Origin: Amnibacterium sp. CER49 | GTDB lineage: Bacteria > Actinomycetota > Actinomycetes > Actinomycetales > Microbacteriaceae | Assembly: GCF_029846255.1 (NCBI RefSeq) | Contig: NZ_JARVWQ010000001.1 | Coordinates: forward strand, 992,001 to 1,056,000 | Direction of reading: 5' to 3' | Length of the DNA stretch: 64,000 nucleotides | In this document: positions 1 through 7,844 of the stretch, piece after piece | How the letters are laid out: every line of letters begins with the position of its first letter | How positions within the stretch are numbered: the stretch's first letter is position 1 | Translations under genes and position numbers: made by a program | The notes under the pieces: model-generated | Told to the model about the DNA's origin: nothing | Databases searched by the model: none | The model's input: the letters and a program-made list of their open reading frames with translations, nothing else

Positions 1-1653
1 ATCGACGAGGTGCAGGCCGCCGACCGCGACGTGGTGCTGTTCATCGACGAGCTCCACACCGTCGTCGGTGCGGGCTCGGCGGAGGGTTCGATGGACGCGG
101 GCAACATGCTGAAGCCCGCGCTCGCGCGAGGCGAGCTGCAGGTCGTCGGCGCCACCACGGTGGACGAGTACCGCAAGCACATCGAGAAGGACGCGGCGCT
201 GGAACGGCGCTTCCAGCCGATCCTCGTCCCGGAGCCCTCGGTCGACGACACCATCGAGATCCTGAAGGGCCTCCGCGACCGGTACGAGGCCCACCACCAG
301 GTGCGCATCAGCGACGAGGCGATCGTCGCCGCGGCGGAGCTCTCCGACCGCTACGTCACGAACCGGTTCCTGCCGGACAAGGCGATCGACCTCATCGACC
401 AGGCGAGCGCGCGGGTCCGGCTGCGCAGCACCACGGCGCCCGCCGACACCCGGGAGCTCGAGGAGCACCTCGCGCAGCTCGATCGGGGCAAGGACGCCGC
501 CGTGGCGGCGGAGCAGTACGAGCGGGCCGACCAGCTGAAGCGCGACGCGGAGGAGGCCCGCGGCCGGCTCCAGGAGGTGCGGGAGCGGCGCACGGGCGTC
601 GTGGCGGTGACGCCGGAGGACATCGCGGAGGTCGTGTCACGGGCCACCGGGATCCCCGTGGCGCAGCTGACGGAGGAGGAGCGGGAACGGCTGCTGCGCC
701 TCGAGGAGACGCTGCACGGCCGTGTCGTGGGCCAGGACGAGGCCGTCGGAGCCGTCGCCGAGGCCGTGCGCCGCGCACGGGCGGGCCTCGCGGACCCGAA
801 CCGTCCCGTCGGCTCGTTCCTCTTCCTCGGGCCGACCGGTGTCGGCAAGACCGAGCTGGCCCGCGCCCTGGCGGAGGCGCTGTTCGGCGACGAGAACCGC
901 ATGGTGCGCTTCGACATGAGCGAGTTCCAGGAGCGGCACACCGTCTCCCGCCTCGTCGGCGCCCCTCCCGGGTACGTCGGGTACGAGGAGGCGGGGCAGC
1001 TCACCGAGGCCGTGCGCCGCACCCCCTACACGGTGCTGCTGCTCGACGAGATCGAGAAGGCGCACCCGGACGTGTTCAACACCCTCCTGCAGCTGCTCGA
1101 CGCCGGTCGGCTGACCGACGCGCAGGGCCGCACGGTCGATTTCAGCAGCACCGTCGTCATCATGACGAGCAACGTCGGCGCCGACCGCATCCTCGCGGCC
1201 ACCCGTAGGGGCACCCCGGTGGAGGACCTGCGGGAACCGCTGATGCAGGACCTCGGGCAGCGCTTCCGCCCCGAGTTCCTGAACCGCATCGACGAGATCA
1301 TCATCTTCAGCGGGCTCGACCGGACGCAGGTGCGCCGGATCGCCGACCTGCTGCTGGAGCAGACGCGACGCCGTCTGCGCGCCCAGGACATCATCCTCGA
1401 CCTGTCCGACGGGGCGCTCGACTGGCTGGCCGACCGCGGCTACCAGCCCGAGTTCGGGGCGCGGCCCCTGCGCCGCGCCATTCAGCGGGAGCTGGACAAC
1501 CAGCTCTCGCGGCAGCTGCTCGGCGGCGCGGTCCAGCCGGGCGACACGGTCACCGTCACCGTCCGCGACGGCGGTCTCGCGTTCGAGACGCGCCGGCCGG
1601 ACGCGGCCACCCCGGCCGAGCACGCTTCCACCCCCGAGAGGAGCACCACATGA
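1..1653 (+). CDS. Clp/Hsp100 AAA+ ATPase, C-terminal part (5' end outside window)
   Basis: Hexameric protein unfoldase or disaggregase; about 550 residues are present. The fragment opens just before the Walker B of the first AAA+ domain ([10 protein letters not shown]). It continues with a short charged linker containing a UVR-like [17 protein letters not shown], then the second AAA+ domain with Walker [10 protein letters not shown] (about residue 277) and the D2-small domain ending in [11 protein letters not shown]. The short linker is ClpC-like rather than the long ClpB coiled coil. After TSNVGADR I see no (L/I)G(F/L) tripeptide of the kind that docks ClpP, so ClpP partnership is doubtful. 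The stop overlaps the next start by 4 bp (ATGA), indicating co-translation with the stress protein. Confidence 0.9.
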   Translation: MDEVQAADRDVVLFIDELHTVVGAGSAEGSMDAGNMLKPALARGELQVVGATTVDEYRKHIEKDAALERRFQPILVPEPSVDDTIEILKGLRDRYEAHHQVRISDEAIVAAAELSDRYVTNRFLPDKAIDLIDQASARVRLRSTTAPADTRELEEHLAQLDRGKDAAVAAEQYERADQLKRDAEEARGRLQEVRERRTGVVAVTPEDIAEVVSRATGIPVAQLTEEERERLLRLEETLHGRVVGQDEAVGAVAEAVRRARAGLADPNRPVGSFLFLGPTGVGKTELARALAEALFGDENRMVRFDMSEFQERHTVSRLVGAPPGYVGYEEAGQLTEAVRRTPYTVLLLDEIEKAHPDVFNTLLQLLDAGRLTDAQGRTVDFSSTVVIMTSNVGADRILAATRRGTPVEDLREPLMQDLGQRFRPEFLNRIDEIIIFSGLDRTQVRRIADLLLEQTRRRLRAQDIILDLSDGALDWLADRGYQPEFGARPLRRAIQRELDNQLSRQLLGGAVQPGDTVTVTVRDGGLAFETRRPDAATPAEHASTPERSTT

Positions 1654-2258
1654 CCACCACGGCAGGCGGAAACGCCACCGCGATCACCGCGGACGCCACC
1701 AAGCTGCAGCCCGGCCAGCAGCCCACCCCCGACACCAGCCCCGTCGGCCCCGACGACAAGGCGGTCATCGCGACCTACCGCACACTCGACGAGGCGACCG
1801 CCGCGGTGCAGCAGCTCGGTCAAGCCGGCTTCCCCGTCGAACGGGTCAGCCTGATCGGGCAGGGCCTCACCAGCGAGACCCGCGTGCACGGCTTCGTCAG
1901 CGTGGGCGACGTCGCGAAGAGCGGCGCCGGCTTCGGGGCGTGGGCCGGCGGCCTCTTCGGGCTGCTCACCGGGGCGGCGGCGCTCTTCATCCCGGGCGTC
2001 GGCCCCCTGCTGATCCTCGGTCCCCTCGCCGCCGGTGCGCTCGGGGCCCTCGAAGGCGGCGCGCTCGGCGCCGGCATCGGCGCGCTCGTCGGCAAGTTCG
2101 TGGAGCGCGACCGCATCCCGAAGTACGAGCAGGTCGTCAAGACGGGCGGGTACGTGCTCGTCGTCCACGGCTCGGAGGAGGAGGTCGCGCGGGCCGAGCA
2201 GATCCTCAAGGGCACCGACAGCGACGACGTCGAACGCCAGGACGCCCACCGGTCGTGA
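1650..2258 (+). CDS. general stress protein, YflT/GSP17M-type domain
   Basis: 202 aa. A Pro/Thr-rich leader of about 35 residues precedes a GSP17M-like ferredoxin-fold half (IATYRTLDEATAAVQQL, then GFPVERVSLIG). A Gly/Ala-rich hydrophobic hairpin follows (about residues 90-150, GAGFGAWAGGLFGLL and onward), then a second alpha-beta segment, YVLVVHGSEEEVARAEQIL. This architecture is known from heat-, salt- and ethanol-induced proteins of unknown biochemistry. The glycine-rich centre may insert into or lie on a membrane. It lies between the Clp ATPase (ATGA overlap) and a membrane protein (GTGA overlap), so the three genes form one tightly coupled stress operon. Confidence 0.82.
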   Translation: MTTTAGGNATAITADATKLQPGQQPTPDTSPVGPDDKAVIATYRTLDEATAAVQQLGQAGFPVERVSLIGQGLTSETRVHGFVSVGDVAKSGAGFGAWAGGLFGLLTGAAALFIPGVGPLLILGPLAAGALGALEGGALGAGIGALVGKFVERDRIPKYEQVVKTGGYVLVVHGSEEEVARAEQILKGTDSDDVERQDAHRS

Positions 2259-3352
2259 CGAGCGCGTCCGTGCCGACCGGCCCGGAGGCCGTGCTCGGCC
2301 TGATCGCCGCTCCCGGCGCGCCCGCGCAGCTGGCACCGGTTCTGGCCAGGGACCTGCCGGCCGCCCTGTCGGCCCGGCTCCCCGGCACCGCCTGGCGGGT
2401 GGAGGTGCACGAGGACGGGCTGGTCCGGCCGCCGGCCGGCGATGCCGAGATCGTCGACGCGGCGCGCGAACGGCTGCTGCGGCAAGGCCTCGACCTGGCG
2501 GTCGTGCTCACGGACCTGCCGCTGCGGGTCGGCCCGCGCGCGGTCGTCGCGCACGTCAGCCCGCTGCATCACGTCGCGCTGCTCAGCGTGCCGGCGCTCG
2601 GCGCGGTCACCGTCGCCCGTCGTGCTCACGACGCCCTCCTGCGCCTCGTCGACGGGCTGCTCGGCGAGCCGGAGGACGCCGTCGCGCGCACCGCGTCCTC
2701 CCGCACGAGCCGCCTCGCTCGACGGGCGCGGCGGCTCGCCGTCGACGAGGACAGCACCCTGCCGACCCTGCGCCTCACGGGTCTCGTGCTGATCGGCGAT
2801 CTGCGGCTGCTCTCGGGGATGGTCCGCGCGAACCAGCCCTGGCGGCTCATCGCGCGGCTGTCCCGCGCCCTCAGCGCTGCCGTCGCGGCCGGCGTGCTCG
2901 CGCTCGTCACGTCGGACGTCTGGCGGCTCGCGGATGCGCTCGGACCCCTCCGGCTGACGCTCGTCGGCCTGGCCTCCGTCGCCGCCATCGCGGCATCGCT
3001 CGTCATCGGCGCGCAGCTGTGGGAGCGCGCCCGGTCGCCCCGCGCACGCCAGCAGGTCGTGCTGTTCAACCTCGCGACCCTCGCCACCGTGCTGATCGGG
3101 GTCGGCGCCCTCTACCTCGCCCTCCTCCTGCTCGCCCTGCTGGCAGCGGGCCTGCTGCTCACGCCCGCGCTGCTCGCCCAGGGCCTGCGGCATCCCGTGG
3201 ACATCGGCGTCTACCTGCGGCTCGCCTGGCTCACGGCCTCCCTCGCCACCGTCGGTGGCGCACTCGGCGCCGGCCTCGAGTCCGACGACGCGGTGCGGGC
3301 AGCCGCGTACACGCGCCGGACCAACGAGACCACCGAGGCCCTGCCTCACTGA
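2255..3352 (+). CDS. hypothetical multi-pass membrane protein
   Basis: 365 aa from a GTG start whose TGA-overlapping position (GTGA with the previous stop) decides the start. The N-terminal ~195 residues look soluble, including VLTDLPLRVGPRAVVAHVS and a charged stretch SRTSRLARRARRLAVDED. About five hydrophobic segments follow at roughly residues 205-225, 232-253, 268-308 (two) and 323-342. I recognise no named family. The N-terminal part resembles the cytosolic halves of actinobacterial proteins with a sensing domain fused to a membrane bundle. Its place at the end of the Clp - stress protein operon suggests a role in envelope stress; that is inference. Confidence 0.75.
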   Translation: MTSASVPTGPEAVLGLIAAPGAPAQLAPVLARDLPAALSARLPGTAWRVEVHEDGLVRPPAGDAEIVDAARERLLRQGLDLAVVLTDLPLRVGPRAVVAHVSPLHHVALLSVPALGAVTVARRAHDALLRLVDGLLGEPEDAVARTASSRTSRLARRARRLAVDEDSTLPTLRLTGLVLIGDLRLLSGMVRANQPWRLIARLSRALSAAVAAGVLALVTSDVWRLADALGPLRLTLVGLASVAAIAASLVIGAQLWERARSPRARQQVVLFNLATLATVLIGVGALYLALLLLALLAAGLLLTPALLAQGLRHPVDIGVYLRLAWLTASLATVGGALGAGLESDDAVRAAAYTRRTNETTEALPH

Positions 3353-3393
3353 TCCCACAGGCGCAGGTGAGCCCCGCCGGTCGGCGCCGGGCG

Positions 3394-4584
3394 TCAGAGA
3401 CCGAGGGCCTTCGCCTTCGCCGCGTCGTAGTCCTCCTGCGTGATGAGCCCGGCGTCGAGCAGCTGCTTCGCGCGGGTGAGGACGACGACCGGGTCCTCGG
3501 CGGCCGGAGCGGCGGCCGCGGGGGCCTGCGGCTCCGAGGGGCTGCTCGCGGCGACGCCGGCGACCGGTTGCTGCAGGCCGCCGAGGCCTGCGGCGCCCGC
3601 GGCGAACCCCATGCCGAGGATGCCGCCGGTGCCGGCGTTCTCACCCGCCGACTCGAACCCCTGGGCCACCGAGGCCTGGAGGTTCGCGTTGCCGCGGGCA
3701 CCCGAGAGCGCGTCCGCGCGCTGCACGGTCCGCAGCAGCTCACGCGTGTTCGCGTCGTACTCGATCGCGACGATCGCCACCTGCGCGATCTCGAGCCCTC
3801 GTGCGGTGCGCCACTGGTGGTTCGCCTCGACCGCGGCGGAGAGGCTCTGCGCGAAACCGGTCGAGTCCTGCTGGATGCGCGTGATGCGGTTCCCCTTCGC
3901 AGGGTCGTTCGTGTACATCGAGAACGCCGGTGCGAGCGAGCCCACGACCTCGTTGAAGAGCTGGGTCGCCGCGTCGTTGTCGCGGTCCGTGAAGTCGAAG
4001 ACCCGGCCGTTCTGCAGGTAGGCGGCCGGCATCCAGCTCTTCACGAACAGGATCGGGTCGACGATCCGCAACGTGTAGGTGCCGCGCGTGATCGCTCCCA
4101 CCTGCGCGTTCAGGTAGGCGTCGTCCCAGTAGATCTCGGACTGCGTCCCGAAGCGGTTGTTCGGCAGCTCCTTGAGGGCGACGAAGAAGGCCTGCTGCTG
4201 CGACGAAGGCCGGCCGCCGAACTTGAAGCGCTCCCAGGACGTGAGGATCAGCGAGTCGACGACGTCGCCGCTCGTGAAGATCCCCTGCGAGTCCTGGGCG
4301 TACGAGCTCCACTCGTACCCGCCGGGCTCGGACGCGAACCCGGTGATCGCGCCGTCCTCCATGAGCACCAGCCCGTAGCCCGGCGGCACGACGATCTTCG
4401 ATCCGTTCGTGATGACGTTGTCCGACCCACGCGTGTTGGATCCGCGGCCGGCGTTCGTGCCCCGCGGCACGGCCGGGAACACCGCGGCCGTCGCGGGAAG
4501 GCCGTTCGGGACCGTGTAGAAGTCCTTCCACTGGTCGGCGAACGTGCCGCCGACCGCTCCGACTGCCGCCGCGATCAGTCCCAT
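3394..4584 (-). CDS. SPFH/Band-7 domain protein with C-terminal SHOCT domain (YdjI-like)
   Basis: 396 aa, starting at an ATG preceded by GGGAG. The N-terminus is glycine/alanine-rich and hydrophobic (MGLIAAAVGAVGGTFADQW). An SPFH core follows (about 45-285), with the family-typical GYGLVLMEDGAITGF and FVALKELPNNRFGT. An Ala/Gly/Pro-rich linker (about 300-360) leads to a C-terminal SHOCT motif (LTRAKQLLDAGLITQEDYDAAK). Family knowledge: Bacillus YdjI-type SPFH proteins act with PspA homologues in membrane stress. Here the C-terminal zinc ribbon of many relatives is replaced by SHOCT, while the two neighbouring AIM24 proteins carry zinc ribbons. It is transcribed divergently from the AIM24 genes. 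Confidence 0.87.
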   Translation of the reverse strand: MGLIAAAVGAVGGTFADQWKDFYTVPNGLPATAAVFPAVPRGTNAGRGSNTRGSDNVITNGSKIVVPPGYGLVLMEDGAITGFASEPGGYEWSSYAQDSQGIFTSGDVVDSLILTSWERFKFGGRPSSQQQAFFVALKELPNNRFGTQSEIYWDDAYLNAQVGAITRGTYTLRIVDPILFVKSWMPAAYLQNGRVFDFTDRDNDAATQLFNEVVGSLAPAFSMYTNDPAKGNRITRIQQDSTGFAQSLSAAVEANHQWRTARGLEIAQVAIVAIEYDANTRELLRTVQRADALSGARGNANLQASVAQGFESAGENAGTGGILGMGFAAGAAGLGGLQQPVAGVAASSPSEPQAPAAAAPAAEDPVVVLTRAKQLLDAGLITQEDYDAAKAKALGL

Positions 4585-4680
4585 GTGCCCACTCCCTGCC
4601 TGCCGACGCGAACGCACCGATGATGGCCGCCATGCGGGGCACTGTCGATAGGGAGCCGCCCGCCCCGGCCGAAGGAGCCG

Positions 4681-4710
4681 TTGAACCGGGATCCCGGCCT
4701 TCACTAACGT
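4681..4710 (+). promoter_or_regulatory. candidate sigma70-like promoter for the AIM24 pair
   Basis: TTGAAC at 4681-4686, an 18-nt spacer and TAACGT at 4705-4710 lie in the 200-bp divergent region between the SPFH gene and the first AIM24 gene. A G/C-rich inverted stretch separates it from the RBS. Only the sequence match supports this. Confidence 0.35.
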
Positions 4711-4784
4711 CAGGTCCGTCGGGCCGACGGAGGCCCTCCGGCGGCTCCCGCCGGGCTCCGCTGCCCGCCTCGGAGAGGTCGGCC

Positions 4785-5582
4785 ATGGAAGTCCTCGTCT
4801 GCAGCTGGTGCCGGCTCAACAACGCGCCCGACGCGACCCAGTGCGCCACCTGCGGGGCGCCGCTGGACGCCGACGACAAGGTGTCCGACTCGGGTTGGCG
4901 CGAAGCGCCGCGACTGAAGGACATGGAGAGGTTCAGCTTCTCGGGGTCCACCCTGCAGGTGGAGGGGAAGTACGTCCCGGTCGCCGAGATCGAGCTGCAC
5001 CCGAACGACCACGTGTACTTCGAGCAGCACACGATGCTCTGGAAGGATCCCCAGGTCCCGCTGGCGCAGTACAACCTGCCCGCGAGACGCCGTGCCCACG
5101 GCATGCCGTACTCGGTGCTGACCGCGAGCGGCGCCGGGCGGATCGCCTTCTCCCGCGACGCACCCGGCGAGCTCGTGGTGATGCCGATCCACGCCGACAC
5201 CGAGCTCGACGTGCGCGAGCACGCGTTCCTGCTCGCCTCGCACGCGGTCGACTACACGTTCCAGCGCATCAAAGGGCTGGCGAACCTGCTCCATGGCGGA
5301 AGCGGCATGTACCTCGACCGCTTCTTCGCGAAGGGGGAGCCGGGGATGCTGATGCTGCACGGCAACGGGGACGTGCTGCAGCGCACGCTCGGGGCCGGTG
5401 AACGGCTCCTCGTGGAGCCCGGCACGTTCCTCTACAAGGACGCCTCCGTGACGATGAACACGGTCGCGCTCCCGGGGATCAAGGTGGGGCTGCTCGGCGG
5501 CAAGATCTGGGTCGCGGAGATGGTCGGGCCCGGCCGCGTCGGCATCCAGTCCATGTACCACCACAGCAGCTCGGAGGACTGA
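4785..5582 (+). CDS. AIM24 family protein with N-terminal zinc ribbon
   Basis: 265 aa. The ATG is preceded by GGAGAGG. Residues 1-28 form a zinc ribbon with CSWCRLNN and CATCGAP, then the linker VSDSGWREAP leads into the AIM24 beta-barrel (about 50-260) with repeated gly-rich strands (GSGMYLDRFFAKGEPGMLML, LGAGERLLVEPGTFLYKD, WVAEMVGPGRVGIQS). AIM24 proteins are TRAP-like beta folds; the yeast mitochondrial namesake helps organise the inner membrane, and bacterial roles are unknown. It lies 7 bp before a longer paralogue, and the two share the VSDSGW linker and barrel layout. Confidence 0.88.
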   Translation: MEVLVCSWCRLNNAPDATQCATCGAPLDADDKVSDSGWREAPRLKDMERFSFSGSTLQVEGKYVPVAEIELHPNDHVYFEQHTMLWKDPQVPLAQYNLPARRRAHGMPYSVLTASGAGRIAFSRDAPGELVVMPIHADTELDVREHAFLLASHAVDYTFQRIKGLANLLHGGSGMYLDRFFAKGEPGMLMLHGNGDVLQRTLGAGERLLVEPGTFLYKDASVTMNTVALPGIKVGLLGGKIWVAEMVGPGRVGIQSMYHHSSSED

Positions 5583-5589
5583 GGCGGCC

Positions 5590-6777
5590 ATGAGCGGCGA
5601 GCAGCAGGCGCCTCCCGGCTGGTACGACGACGGTCACGGCGAGCGACGGTGGTGGAGCGGCCGCGACTGGACCGACTACGTGTGGGACGCCGCGAGCGGC
5701 GAGCAGCGCATCCGGCCGATGGCGCCGACCACGGAGGGCATGAGCACAGAAGGGGGCACTGCCGAGGCGACCGCCGTGGCCGACGTCGCGGAGACGGGCA
5801 CCGCGGCGGCCGCCACCGCCGCCGCGAGCGGATCCGGCGCCGGGATCTCGACCGCTGCCGCATCCGCCTCGGCAGGTGGCTACTGGTGCCCGTACTGCCG
5901 GCAGACCGGCACGCTGGGGTCCCGCGGCGAGTGCCTCTCCTGCGGGGCGCACGCCCGGGTGCAGGAGATCGTGTCCGACTCCGGCTGGGAGGAGCTGCCG
6001 GGCGCCGAGGACATGGCGCACATCCAGATCGGCCGGTCCTCGGTGCAGATCGCAGGCGACTACGTGCCGATCGCCGAGTTCTCGCTGGTCGACGGTGACG
6101 CGATCTGGTTCCCGCACTACAAGCTCACCTACGCGGAGGAGCAGGTGCAGCTCGGGAAGCACGCCGACGGCAACGGCTTCCTGAACCGGGTGCGATCGGG
6201 GATGACGATGACGCTGCTGAGCGCACAGGGTCCAGGCCGCATCGCGCTGTCCGACAACCACATGGGCGAGATCGTGGCGCTCCCCATCGACGACGGGCAC
6301 GGCTACTGGGTCCGCGACCACGTCTTCCTCGCCGCGACGCCCGCAGTCACCTATCGCCCGCACAAGAACGACCTGTGGCTGAAGTTCCGCAAGGACAACG
6401 GCAAGGAGACCGAGTACGAGGTCGAGTACCCCCTCGGCCGGTACGACGAGCTGTTCCACGCCCAGGGCGGCCCGGGCCTGCTCCTGCTCCACTCCCCCGG
6501 CAACACGATGTTCCGCGACCTCGGCGTCGGCGAGACGATCCGCATCCCGCCTCAGGCGCTGCTCTACCGCGACCTCTCGGTGACGCCCTACCTCGTCGCG
6601 GAGTACCCGTCGACGACGGGCTGGTTCGCGTGGTTCACGACGCAGAACTACGAGAACCGGCACCTCTGGCTGTCGCTGACGGGCCCGGGCCGGGTCGCGA
6701 TCTCGTCGAAGTACGAGAAGGAGCACGCCCACCCGTACCCGATCGTCGACGGCACGGTGCAGTTCCACCGCTGGTGA
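5590..6777 (+). CDS. AIM24 family protein with DUF2510 and zinc ribbon
   Basis: 395 aa. Residues 5-35 match DUF2510 (PPGWYDDGHGERRWWSGRDW). An Ala/Thr-rich linker (about 50-95) is followed by a zinc ribbon (CPYCRQTG, CLSCGAH), the linker VSDSGWEELP and an AIM24 barrel (about 140-392). It is a paralogue of the gene upstream; the barrels align from VSDSGW through YVPIAEF to GPGRVAISS. The DUF2510 tag is common on actinobacterial membrane-associated proteins. Co-transcription with the shorter AIM24 and divergence from the SPFH-SHOCT gene suggest a shared membrane function. Confidence 0.88.
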   Translation: MSGEQQAPPGWYDDGHGERRWWSGRDWTDYVWDAASGEQRIRPMAPTTEGMSTEGGTAEATAVADVAETGTAAAATAAASGSGAGISTAAASASAGGYWCPYCRQTGTLGSRGECLSCGAHARVQEIVSDSGWEELPGAEDMAHIQIGRSSVQIAGDYVPIAEFSLVDGDAIWFPHYKLTYAEEQVQLGKHADGNGFLNRVRSGMTMTLLSAQGPGRIALSDNHMGEIVALPIDDGHGYWVRDHVFLAATPAVTYRPHKNDLWLKFRKDNGKETEYEVEYPLGRYDELFHAQGGPGLLLLHSPGNTMFRDLGVGETIRIPPQALLYRDLSVTPYLVAEYPSTTGWFAWFTTQNYENRHLWLSLTGPGRVAISSKYEKEHAHPYPIVDGTVQFHRW

Positions 6778-6859
6778 CGCCGATCGGCGTCGATGGACGC
6801 GCGGCGAGCCCGACGGTCGGCTCTCGTAGTCTCGGCGCAGCCTCGGAAGGGATTCGTCG

Positions 6860-7537
6860 ATGAAGCTCCTGCTCACCTCGGCCGGCGTCAAGAACGCGAG
6901 CATCCGCGACGCGCTCGTCGACCTGCTCGGCAAGCCGATCGCCGAGTCGACCGCGCTCTGCATCCCGACCGCGATGTACGGCCACCCCCGCGCGGGCCTC
7001 GATCGGGCCTGGCAGTTCGTCGCCGGCCGCTCCGCGGAGCCGATGACGGATCTCGAGTGGAAGTCGGTGGCGCTGCTCGAGCTCGCGGCGCTGCCGAGTC
7101 TTCCGGCCGAGCAGTGGACCCCGTGGCTCCGCGATGCCGACGTCCTGCTGTTCAGCGGTGGCGACGCGCTGTACCTCGCGCACTGGGTGCGGGAGTCCGG
7201 GCTCGAGGACCTGCTGCCGACGCTCGAGCAGACCGTCTGGGTCGGCATGAGCGCGGGGAGCATGGTCACGGCGCCGAGCGTGGGCGAGGACTTCATCCAG
7301 TGGCGCAAGGGCGAGATCGAGGACCGCGCGCTCGGCCTCGTCGACTTCGCGATCTGCCCGCACCTCGCCGAGGACGGCATGCCGGGCAACACGATGGCGG
7401 AGGCCGTGGCCTGGGCCGAGACCATGCCGTGCCCGTCCTACGCGATCGACGACCAGACCGCCATCCGGGTCGTCGATGGACGGGTCGACGTGGTCTCCGA
7501 GGGCCGCTGGGAGCGGTTCGGCGGCACGGCCGCCTGA
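6860..7537 (+). CDS. peptidase E / S51-type peptidase
   Basis: 225 aa, class I glutamine-amidotransferase-like fold. The serine nucleophile elbow is GMSAGSMV (about residue 131-137), preceded by DVLLFSGGDALYLAH and followed by the basic/acidic pair FAICPHLAEDGMPGN. Family S51 members are cytoplasmic serine peptidases releasing N-terminal Asp (dipeptidase E) or related enzymes such as cyanophycinase; the short length favours the peptidase E type. TAGTCT at about 6825-6830 could be its -10, and GGAAGGG precedes the start. It is monocistronic and ends at a hairpin (7560-7601). Confidence 0.85.
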   Translation: MKLLLTSAGVKNASIRDALVDLLGKPIAESTALCIPTAMYGHPRAGLDRAWQFVAGRSAEPMTDLEWKSVALLELAALPSLPAEQWTPWLRDADVLLFSGGDALYLAHWVRESGLEDLLPTLEQTVWVGMSAGSMVTAPSVGEDFIQWRKGEIEDRALGLVDFAICPHLAEDGMPGNTMAEAVAWAETMPCPSYAIDDQTAIRVVDGRVDVVSEGRWERFGGTAA

Positions 7538-7559
7538 CGTCGCCGCGGAACCGGGCGGC

Positions 7560-7601
7560 TTCCGAGATTCCGGGCGTCGTTCCGCGCCCGCGATGTCGGA
7601 A
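7560..7601 (+). terminator. hairpin after peptidase E
   Basis: Imperfect 17-bp stem (14 of 17 pairs) beginning TTCCGAGATTCC and ending GATGTCGGAA, 22 bp past the stop. No T tract follows, which is usual for high-GC actinobacterial terminators. Confidence 0.5.
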
Positions 7602-7844
7602 CGCGCCCGGGATCCACCAGGCGGGTGCCGGCAGCAGGCCGTCGTGGTCGAGCCGCACCGGGACGCCGTCCAGCAGGTCGTCGCTCGGCTCGACCTCGAA
7701 GCCGAGCGCGCGGTGGGACGCGGACGATCCCCCGTTGCCCCTGCGATGCGCCCGGCCCTGTGGGAGCAGCGGGAATGGAGCGAGCGCCTGCGACGTGCCC
7801 GTGCACGCGGTTCCAGAGCCCCCGCGGCCTCGACCTCTCCGCGC
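7602..7844 (-). other. spacer with a possible degraded coding remnant
   Basis: No intact gene is visible between the peptidase E hairpin and the MMPL stop. Read on the minus strand, a stretch around 7610-7735 gives a protein-like string (HRALGFEVEPSDDLLDGV, then VRLDHDGLLPAPAWWIPGAF), more natural in composition than its neighbours. It has no good start and runs into low-quality sequence. It may be the end of a decayed gene. I cannot name a family. Confidence 0.25.

Noticed and set aside
2035-4623. 862-codon plus-strand frame across the membrane protein and SPFH genes
   Set aside because: Arg-rich composition and complete overlap with well supported genes in other frames.
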